DNA of 5,099 nucleotides from NCBI GenBank assembly GCA_019420465.1, contig JAHZHB010000022.1:1-5099 (forward strand), read 5' to 3'. The translations under genes were made by a program, and so were the position numbers. Shown piece by piece: positions 1-5,099 of the stretch. This stretch comes from Lachnospiraceae bacterium. GTDB taxonomy: Bacteria; Bacillota; Clostridia; Lachnospirales; Lachnospiraceae. Numbering within the stretch: position 1 is the stretch's first letter; the number at the start of each line of letters is the position of its first letter. The notes beneath the pieces are model-generated. The model ran no database searches. It worked only from the letters and a program-made list of their open reading frames with translations, and was not told the origin of the DNA.

Positions 1-2
1 AG

Positions 3-623
3 AAAAATATGGAATTTACCCATTCCAACTATGACGATATCAAGCCGGTTTACAGTATATGGGTCTGCATGGATGCCAGAAAAAACAGCGAATCGATCAT
101 CGACATCGCACTTCATCCTGTCGTTCGGTTCGGACAGCCTGTACGAAATTTCTTATTTAATCTTATGCATGGTGTCATCCTTAACATCCGACCACAGGAT
201 TCTGAAACCAGCCCGGAGCATCCCTTACTGGCCATGCTGGGACTTTTGTTTTCTGATATTCCTGCAAAAGAAAAGCAACAGCTTCTGGAAGAAAAATATG
301 ACTTGAAAATGACAACCAATTTAGAAAGGTGTGTGAAAGAAATGTGTAATATCAGCGATTTTTATGAAGAAAGGATTTTGGAACGTGGCATGGTACGCGG
401 TAGGGAACTTGGTATGGCTCAGGGCATGGCACGCGGGCAGAATCTGACTTTGGTTTCTCAAGTTTTAAAAAAGATATCCAAAGGTAAAACGTCTTCTGCC
501 GCTGCAGATGAACTGGAAACTCCTCTTACCGTGATCCAACCAATCTATACTTTGGTCCATGATTTTCCTGATGCCAATGCCGACCAGATCTGTGAACGTC
601 TGGAACCACAGGCAGACTCATAA
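3..623 (+). CDS. Rpn / PD-(D/E)XK nuclease family transposase-like protein, C-terminal part (5' end outside window)
   Basis: This is the C-terminal part of a protein I recognise as the Rpn-like 'PD-(D/E)XK nuclease family transposase' group, abundant in Lachnospiraceae. Family members are DNA endonucleases linked to recombination, or remnants of mobile-element proteins; the host role is mostly unknown. Residues below are counted from the Met codon at position 9. The reading frame is open to the left edge, so that Met is probably internal. Visible hallmarks are the segment YDDIKPVYSIWVCM (residues 8-21), which in the family follows the nuclease core, the segment LLEEKYDLKMTTNLERCVKEM (92-112, read as two overlapping parts), and a glycine ladder with Gly at 127, 131, 135, 139 and 143. 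A helical-looking tail follows, ending at TAA 621-623. The PD-(D/E)XK catalytic residues would lie upstream of the window, so activity cannot be judged. No frameshift is seen in the visible part. Family assignment is fairly sure; function is not. Confidence 0.75.
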   Translation, partial: KNMEFTHSNYDDIKPVYSIWVCMDARKNSESIIDIALHPVVRFGQPVRNFLFNLMHGVILNIRPQDSETSPEHPLLAMLGLLFSDIPAKEKQQLLEEKYDLKMTTNLERCVKEMCNISDFYEERILERGMVRGRELGMAQGMARGQNLTLVSQVLKKISKGKTSSAAADELETPLTVIQPIYTLVHDFPDANADQICERLEPQADS

Positions 624-647
624 TATGATCCATATGTAAATCATATT
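622..647. repeat. 8-bp inverted repeat overlapping the stop codon of the nuclease-family gene
   Basis: The arms AATATGAT (622-629) and ATCATATT (640-647) are perfectly complementary around a 10-base loop. The left arm overlaps the last two bases of the TAA stop. The stem is AT-rich and is followed by CCCTGCGCCC rather than a T tract, so it is not a standard intrinsic terminator. It may help protect the 3' end or act as a weak stop. Confidence 0.4.
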
Positions 648-689
648 CCCTGCGCCCAAACGGTAAACAACAGTATTTCACCACGGGAT

Positions 690-718
690 TTGACTTTTCC
701 CACTCTTTTCTATAGAAT
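690..718 (+). promoter_or_regulatory. Sigma-A type promoter for the 74-residue protein gene
   Basis: A -35 box TTGACT (690-695, 5 of 6 consensus) is separated by exactly 17 bases from a -10 box TAGAAT (713-718, 5 of 6). Transcription would begin near 725, giving a leader of about 28 bases that holds little besides the ribosome binding site. The promoter lies inside the 129-base gap after the nuclease-family gene, so the small gene is probably transcribed on its own. Confidence 0.75.
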
Positions 719-737
719 ATAAATCATTCTATCAGAC

Positions 738-743
738 AGGAGG
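738..743 (+). promoter_or_regulatory. Shine-Dalgarno site fixing the start at 753
   Basis: A perfect AGGAGG lies 9 bases before ATG 753. The next in-frame ATG (768, residue 6) would be 24 bases away, so 753 is the better start. Confidence 0.85.
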
Positions 744-752
744 TTTTCACCT

Positions 753-977
753 ATGAATATACAGTCCATGTTCCAGCTGAAAAAAGCATGGAATACCTTT
801 ACTGCAAACCACCCGAAATTCCCGGGTTTTCTGAAAGCTGCGCAGGGGACGCTTCGCGAGGGTACGATCCTTGCTTTTACGATCACAACACCCGAGGGTC
901 AAACGATTGAATCCAACTTAAAGCTCACAGCTTCGGATCTGGAGCTTATGCGGACATTACAGCAGATGCAGAAATAG
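753..977 (+). CDS. Small uncharacterised protein (74 residues)
   Basis: This is a complete small gene of unknown function, with its own promoter (690-718) and a perfect AGGAGG site, ending in TAG 975-977. The product has no signal peptide, membrane segment, cysteine or recognisable catalytic motif, so it should be a soluble cytoplasmic protein. By eye it has three parts. The first is an amphipathic helix (about residues 3-18, QSMFQLKKAWNTFTANH) followed by HPKFPGF (20-26). The second is a beta-hairpin-like middle with alternating hydrophobic residues (ILAFTITTPEGQTIESNLKL, 39-58). The third is a polar C-terminal helix (about 60-73, ASDLELMRTLQQMQ). I believe similar short proteins are widespread in Lachnospiraceae genomes, but that is from memory and I know of no assigned function. 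It converges on purL across a 154-base gap. The strong expression signals and clean codon structure argue that it is a real gene. Confidence 0.85.
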   Translation: MNIQSMFQLKKAWNTFTANHPKFPGFLKAAQGTLREGTILAFTITTPEGQTIESNLKLTASDLELMRTLQQMQK

Positions 978-1023
978 ACATACGCAGCATGCGCTGTACC
1001 TGACATTTTTGCATCTGTATGTC
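963..1023 (+). repeat. Overlapping inverted repeats at the 3' end of the small gene
   Basis: Two mutually exclusive stems can form. CAGATGCA (963-970, inside the last codons) pairs with TGCATCTG (1010-1017), 8 bp perfect. GACATAC (977-983) pairs with GTATGTC (1017-1023), 7 bp perfect. A small internal hairpin CAGC/GCTG (985-996) and a T5 run (1006-1010) lie between the arms. The geometry does not match a standard intrinsic terminator because no T run directly follows a stem, but this is the only candidate 3'-end structure for the small gene. Confidence 0.35.
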
Positions 1024-1072
1024 ATGTAGTATTAAGAAATAGCATTTTGCAGGATCAGGTATTTTATGAAAA

Positions 1073-1101
1073 GAAGGGTATGGCCAAAAGCCATACCCTT
1101 C
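1073..1101 (-). terminator. Intrinsic terminator of purL
   Basis: A perfect 12-bp stem (1073-1084 with 1090-1101) closes a 5-base loop. Read leftward, as purL is transcribed, it starts 31 bases after the purL stop codon and is followed by a short U run (complement of AAAA 1069-1072) and then an AU-rich stretch. On the plus strand no T tract follows, so it should work mainly for purL and not for the converging small gene. Confidence 0.85.
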
Positions 1102-1131
1102 CTGCATGTATAACAGAGTTTTACTTATGCC

Positions 1132-4100
1132 TTATTTAAAGTAAGCCACACCGGATTCAAAGATCTTAATATCCTGCTCACCATAGATATTAATAGCCAC
1201 ACCATCACCACGACGTTCGCTGTGTGCCATCTTACCAAGTACACGGCCATCCGGGCTGGTGATACCTTCGATAGCAGCATAGGAACCGTTGACATTCCAC
1301 TCTTCATCCATGGATACATTGCCTGCCGGGTCACAGTACTGTGTAGCCACCTGACCGTTTTCGAACAGCTTTTTGATCCACTCTTCGCTGGCAACGAAAC
1401 GTCCTTCACCGTGGGAAGCCGGATTGGTATATACTTTACCAACCTCTGCCTGTGCAAGCCACGGGGATTTGTTGGTCATTACCTTTGTGTATACCATACG
1501 TGAAATATGACGGCCGATGGTATTGAAGGTCAGTGTCGGAGAATCTGCTGTCTGTCCTTTGATCTCACCGTAAGGCACGAGTCCCAGCTTGATCAGTGCC
1601 TGGAAACCGTTACAGATACCCAGTGCCAGACCGTCTCTCTCATTTAACAGCTTCATGACAGCTTCTTTGATCTTTTCATTCTGGAAAGCCGTTGCAAAGA
1701 ACTTGGCAGAACCATCCGGCTCATCACCTGCGGAGAATCCACCCGGGAACATGATGATCTGGGCATCAGAGATCTCTTTTGCAAAAGCATCTACAGACTC
1801 TGCGATGTCTGCTTCACTTAAGTTTTTGAATACGCAGGTACTTACACTTGCACCTGCTCTTTCGAAGGCCTTTGTGCTGTCGTATTCACAGTTTGTACCC
1901 GGGAATACCGGAATAAAGACTTTCGGCTGTGCCACTTTATGTTTGCATACATAGATCTGTCCTTTGGTGTACAGCGGGCTTTCTACCTTGTCTGTATCCA
2001 GAACAGCTTTTGTCTTGAATACTTTTTCCAGCGTACCCTTCCATGCATCCAGTGCATCCTCTTCGGAGATCACTGCATTTCCATAGGAGAAGGTCTTGTC
2101 TGCTGTAACCTCACCGATCAGGGTATAGGTGCTGGTCAATTTATTCACATCTTCTGCGGCTACTTCCAGAACCAGATCACCGAATCCAGGTGCGAAGAAA
2201 TCACGCGGATCCAGGTTATGCTCGATCTTTACGCCGAACATATTACCGAAGGCCATCTTGGATACAGCTGCAGCGATACCGTGACGATCCAGTGCATATG
2301 CGGCTTTAACAAGTCCGGCCTGCATATCTGCATGTACAGCATCATACAGTGCCATTGTTTTCTCATAATCTACGAGATCCTTGTCTGTCTTCGGCAGACG
2401 GATCCATACCAGCTTGTCTCCGGCATTTTTCAGCTCCGGTGTGATCACGTCCTGAATCTTTGCCACATCTACGGCAAAAGAAACGAGTGTCGGCGGTACA
2501 TCAATATCATTGAATGTACCGGACATACTGTCTTTACCACCGATAGACGGCAGGCCAAAACCGATCTGGGCATCGTAAGCACCTAAGAGTGCAGCAAACG
2601 GCTGACTCCATCTGGTCGGGTCTTCTGTCATACGACGGAAATACTCCTGGAAGGTAAAACGAATCTTTTTATAATCACCACCGCAGGCTACGATACGGGC
2701 GATGGACTCTGTTACGGCATAAATAGCACCATGGTACGGGCTCCAGCTGGATACATACGGATCAAAACCGTAGCTCATCATCGTTACACTGTCTGTCTTT
2801 CCGTTCATTACCGGCACTTTTGCCACCATAGACTGTGTCTCTGTCAGCTGATACTGGCCACCATACGGCATCACAACACTGCCTGCACCGATGGAGCTGT
2901 CGAACATTTCAACCAGACCCTTCTGAGAGCATACATTCATATCAGCCAGTGTTTCCAGCCATTTTGCACGAACGTCACTGATCTCTTCCGGACGAACCAG
3001 TACATTGTCTTTTTCGGCCGGAATCTCTACAAATACATCTGTCTCCTGATGCGCACCGTTGGTATCGAGGAACGCTCTGGACAGGTTGACGATCTCTTTA
3101 CCTCTCCAGGAAAGTACCAGTCTCGGCTCTTTCGTTACTACGGCTACAGCTACAGCTTCCAGATTTTCTTCTGCTGCGTAACCGAGGAAGGTATCTACAT
3201 CTTTCGGATCTACAACAACAGCCATACGCTCCTGGGATTCGGAGATAGCGATCTCTGTACCGTCCAGACCGGCGTATTTTTTCGGAACTTTGTCAAGGTC
3301 TACTTTCAGGCCGTCAGCCAGCTCACCGATTGCTACGGATACACCGCCAGCACCGAAATCGTTACATTTTTTGATGATATGTGCCACTTCTTCACGGCGG
3401 AACAGTCTCTGGATCTTACGCTCTGTCGGCGCATTACCTTTCTGTACCTCAGCACCGCAGGTTTCGATGGAAGAAGTCGTATGTACTTTGGAAGAACCTG
3501 TAGCACCGCCGCAGCCATCACGACCGGTACGTCCACCGAGAAGGATAATGATATCTCCCGGATCGGAAGTCAGTCTCTGTACGGCACGTCTCGGAGCAGC
3601 ACCCATAACAGCACCGATCTCCATACGTTTTGCCACATAGTTCGGATGATAGATTTCTTTTACATAGCCGGTAGCCAGACCGATCTGGTTACCGTAGGAG
3701 CTGTAACCGGAAGCAGCTCCACGGACAAGCTTTTTCTGCGGAAGCTTACCGGTCAGTGTCTCTTTGACAGATTTGGTCGGATCTGCAGCACCGGTCACAC
3801 GCATTGCCTGGTATACATAGGTACGTCCGGAAAGCGGGTCACGGATCGCACCGCCAAGGCAGGTAGCAGCACCACCAAAAGGCTCGATCTCTGTCGGATG
3901 GTTGTGTGTCTCATTCTTGAAGTTGATCAGCCACTCTTCTTCCACACCGTTGACATCGATCGGCACTACGATAGAGCAGGCATTGATCTCATCGGACTCT
4001 TCCTGATCATCCAGTTTCCCTTCTTTTTTCAGTTTTTTTGCACCGAGAAGGGCCAGATCCATCAGGCAGACAAACTTGTCAGAACGTCCTTTGTACAGTT

Positions 4101-4887
4101 CATCACGGTCAGCCAGATATTTTTTGAACGTACCCTCGATCACATCTTTGTAATCGCCATCGCCGAAGGTAACATTTTTCAGCTCTGTGGAGAATGTGGT
4201 ATGACGGCAGTGGTCAGACCAGTAGGTATCGAGCACACGGATCTCTGTCATGGACGGATCACGTTTTTCTTCATTCTTAAAGTAATTCTGAATATGCTGG
4301 AAATCCTTGAATGTCATAGCCAGACCCAGGGAATCATACAGCTCCTTCAGCTCTTTCTCCGGCATGTCGGAAAATCCGTCAAAGATCTTTACATCTGCCG
4401 GCTCATCAAATTTCTGGATCAGGGTCTCCGGTTTTTCCATACCGGTTTCACGGGAATCTACCGGATTGATGCAGTGATGCTTGATCGCAGCATACTCTTC
4501 TTCTGTGATATCACCTTCGATCACATAGGTCACAGCCGTACGGATCACCGGCTGTGCACTCTGGTCAAGGAACTGCACACACTGTACAGCGGAATCGGCT
4601 CTCTGGTCAAACTGTCCCGGCAGGAATTCTACGGAAAATACTCTCGCACCTTCTGCCACCGGCAGTTCTTCCTGATAGCAGACATCAACGGGCGGCTCTG
4701 CAAACACGCACTGGCAGGCTTTTTCAAATACTTCATCGGAAAGATTCTCCACATCGTAACGGATCAGTTCCCGAACACCAGTCACGTCCTTGATACCCAG
4801 ATAGCTGCTGATCTCATGCTTCAGCTCATGTGCCTTACCGGCAAAATCCGGTTTTTTCTCTACATAGACACGTCTTACTGTACTCAT
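1132..4887 (-). CDS. purL: Phosphoribosylformylglycinamidine synthase, single-chain form
   Basis: FGAM synthase catalyses FGAR + glutamine + ATP to FGAM + glutamate + ADP + Pi, the fourth step of de novo purine synthesis, in the cytoplasm. The 1251-residue length matches the large single-chain enzyme (about 1295 residues in enteric bacteria). In order: a PurS-like N-terminal region (about 1-160); a linker with TYWSDHCRHTTF (221-232); a first AIR-synthase-like half with THNHPTEIEPFGGAAT (327-342), GRTGRDGCGGAT (452-463) and FGAGGVSVAIGELADG (511-526); a second half with SIGGKDSMS (781-789); and a class I glutaminase domain from about 988 (VFPGTNCEYD 994-1003). The glutaminase triad is visible as Cys1092 in LGICNGFQ, His1222 and Glu1224 in AHSERR, with conserved SHGEGRF at 1158-1164. 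Every expected domain is present and the frame is unbroken, so it should be active. The ATG at 4887 has AGGAGG 7 bases upstream. A promoter (4953-4981) and a terminator (1073-1101) flank it, suggesting a single-gene transcript. Assignment is essentially certain. Confidence 0.98.
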   Translation of the reverse strand: MSTVRRVYVEKKPDFAGKAHELKHEISSYLGIKDVTGVRELIRYDVENLSDEVFEKACQCVFAEPPVDVCYQEELPVAEGARVFSVEFLPGQFDQRADSAVQCVQFLDQSAQPVIRTAVTYVIEGDITEEEYAAIKHHCINPVDSRETGMEKPETLIQKFDEPADVKIFDGFSDMPEKELKELYDSLGLAMTFKDFQHIQNYFKNEEKRDPSMTEIRVLDTYWSDHCRHTTFSTELKNVTFGDGDYKDVIEGTFKKYLADRDELYKGRSDKFVCLMDLALLGAKKLKKEGKLDDQEESDEINACSIVVPIDVNGVEEEWLINFKNETHNHPTEIEPFGGAATCLGGAIRDPLSGRTYVYQAMRVTGAADPTKSVKETLTGKLPQKKLVRGAASGYSSYGNQIGLATGYVKEIYHPNYVAKRMEIGAVMGAAPRRAVQRLTSDPGDIIILLGGRTGRDGCGGATGSSKVHTTSSIETCGAEVQKGNAPTERKIQRLFRREEVAHIIKKCNDFGAGGVSVAIGELADGLKVDLDKVPKKYAGLDGTEIAISESQERMAVVVDPKDVDTFLGYAAEENLEAVAVAVVTKEPRLVLSWRGKEIVNLSRAFLDTNGAHQETDVFVEIPAEKDNVLVRPEEISDVRAKWLETLADMNVCSQKGLVEMFDSSIGAGSVVMPYGGQYQLTETQSMVAKVPVMNGKTDSVTMMSYGFDPYVSSWSPYHGAIYAVTESIARIVACGGDYKKIRFTFQEYFRRMTEDPTRWSQPFAALLGAYDAQIGFGLPSIGGKDSMSGTFNDIDVPPTLVSFAVDVAKIQDVITPELKNAGDKLVWIRLPKTDKDLVDYEKTMALYDAVHADMQAGLVKAAYALDRHGIAAAVSKMAFGNMFGVKIEHNLDPRDFFAPGFGDLVLEVAAEDVNKLTSTYTLIGEVTADKTFSYGNAVISEEDALDAWKGTLEKVFKTKAVLDTDKVESPLYTKGQIYVCKHKVAQPKVFIPVFPGTNCEYDSTKAFERAGASVSTCVFKNLSEADIAESVDAFAKEISDAQIIMFPGGFSAGDEPDGSAKFFATAFQNEKIKEAVMKLLNERDGLALGICNGFQALIKLGLVPYGEIKGQTADSPTLTFNTIGRHISRMVYTKVMTNKSPWLAQAEVGKVYTNPASHGEGRFVASEEWIKKLFENGQVATQYCDPAGNVSMDEEWNVNGSYAAIEGITSPDGRVLGKMAHSERRGDGVAINIYGEQDIKIFESGVAYFK

Positions 4888-4894
4888 TGTGCTT

Positions 4895-4900
4895 CCTCCT
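4895..4900 (-). promoter_or_regulatory. purL: Shine-Dalgarno site of purL
   Basis: A perfect AGGAGG on the minus strand lies 7 bases before the ATG at 4887, which fixes the start. A short palindrome GTGA-AA-TCAC (4901-4910) abuts it directly upstream, but its loop is too small for a stable hairpin. Confidence 0.85.
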
Positions 4901-4952
4901 GTGAAATCACTCTATTTGTATATTCTTTAGTTACATTTTTGTAGGTAATCTC

Positions 4953-4981
4953 ATTCTAGCACAGCTTTTTTCATTAGTAAA
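4953..4981 (-). promoter_or_regulatory. purL: Extended -10 promoter of purL
   Basis: On the minus strand a -35-like TTTACT (4976-4981, 4 of 6 consensus) is followed after 17 bases by TAGAAT (4953-4958, 5 of 6). TGC sits directly before the -10, giving a TGN extended -10. Transcription would begin near 4946, leaving a leader of about 59 bases. The leader is too short to hold a purine riboswitch aptamer plus an expression platform, and I see no riboswitch consensus or clear PurR box in it. The sequence upstream (about 4982-5037) is very rich in A and T and could act as an UP element. Confidence 0.65.
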
Positions 4982-5037
4982 GATAATATATATCGTTTTA
5001 TTTATTATTTATTCTAATCTTTTCTTGTAACTTTACT

Positions 5038-5099
5038 ATGTGCAGTTGCAGAGACAGGTCGTGGGTATGGTTGGGCCGGGATGCTGTGTGGCGGAGAAA
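5038..5099. other. Unrecognised right-edge sequence, more GC-rich than the adjacent leader
   Basis: After the AT-rich tract upstream of purL the composition changes abruptly to G-rich on the plus strand. An ATG at 5038 opens a plus-strand frame to the window edge (20 codons), but no ribosome binding site precedes it. Minus-strand frames are also open from the edge for about 20-33 codons before stops. It may be the end of a neighbouring gene or plain intergenic sequence; too little is visible to decide. Confidence 0.3.

Noticed and set aside
31..319. Open frames on both strands overlapping the nuclease-family gene
   Set aside because: They overlap a recognisable protein in another frame and show no family features of their own.
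1222..2586. Shorter plus-strand open frames at 1222-1503, 1589-1954 and 1939-2586
   Set aside because: All lie inside purL on the opposite strand, lack ribosome binding sites that I can see, and give compositionally odd proteins. They are shadows of the coding gene.
4932..4943. Small palindrome TACATTTTTGTA in the purL leader as a possible operator
   Set aside because: Four-base arms around a four-base AT loop are expected by chance in sequence this AT-rich, and the motif matches no regulator site I can name.
2731..4944. Plus-strand frame of 737 codons from an ATG at 2731
   Set aside because: It lies exactly antisense and in codon register with purL, which is certain. The translation is unusually rich in Cys, His, Phe, Tyr and Arg, matches no family, and its openness is explained by purL avoiding TTA, CTA and TCA codons.
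4888..4946. Purine riboswitch in the purL leader
   Set aside because: The leader is too short for an aptamer plus expression platform, and no three-way-junction pairing or conserved loop sequence is visible.
5038..5099. Start of a plus-strand gene at ATG 5038
   Set aside because: Only 20 codons are visible, no ribosome binding site precedes the ATG, and the peptide is rich in Trp and Arg with no recognisable motif.

Overview
The window looks like ordinary chromosomal DNA from a low-to-mid GC Firmicute of the class Clostridia, most likely the family Lachnospiraceae. This rests on the very long single-chain purL, on a nuclease-family protein ending in a glycine ladder of a kind common in gut clostridia, and on strong AGGAGG ribosome binding sites with sigma-A type promoters. 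The family assignment is recognition from memory of protein sequence, not a database result.

Layout, left to right. Positions 1-623 (+) hold the C-terminal part of a Rpn / PD-(D/E)XK 'transposase-like' nuclease family protein; its start and nuclease core lie off the left edge. Positions 624-752 are an intergenic spacer carrying a good promoter (TTGACT-N17-TAGAAT) and a ribosome binding site. Positions 753-977 (+) encode a 74-residue protein of unknown function. Positions 978-1131 are a short convergent intergenic region with several inverted repeats, including a perfect 12-bp terminator hairpin for the leftward gene. Positions 1132-4887 (-) are a complete, intact purL (1251 residues) for phosphoribosylformylglycinamidine synthase, the fourth step of de novo purine synthesis. 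Positions 4888-5099 are the purL leader and promoter region: an extended -10 promoter, a very AT-rich upstream tract, then about 60 more GC-rich bases of unrecognised sequence at the right edge.

The three genes do not form an operon. purL appears to be transcribed alone, with its own promoter and terminator, and converges on the small gene. The nuclease-like gene and the small gene point the same way, but the promoter between them suggests the small gene is transcribed independently. Nothing suggests that the three act together.

I found no convincing new biological system. The most notable items are the uncharacterised 74-residue protein, the glycine-every-four-residues tail of the nuclease-family protein, the inverted repeats between the convergent genes, and an antisense frame to purL open for 785 codons, which codon bias explains.
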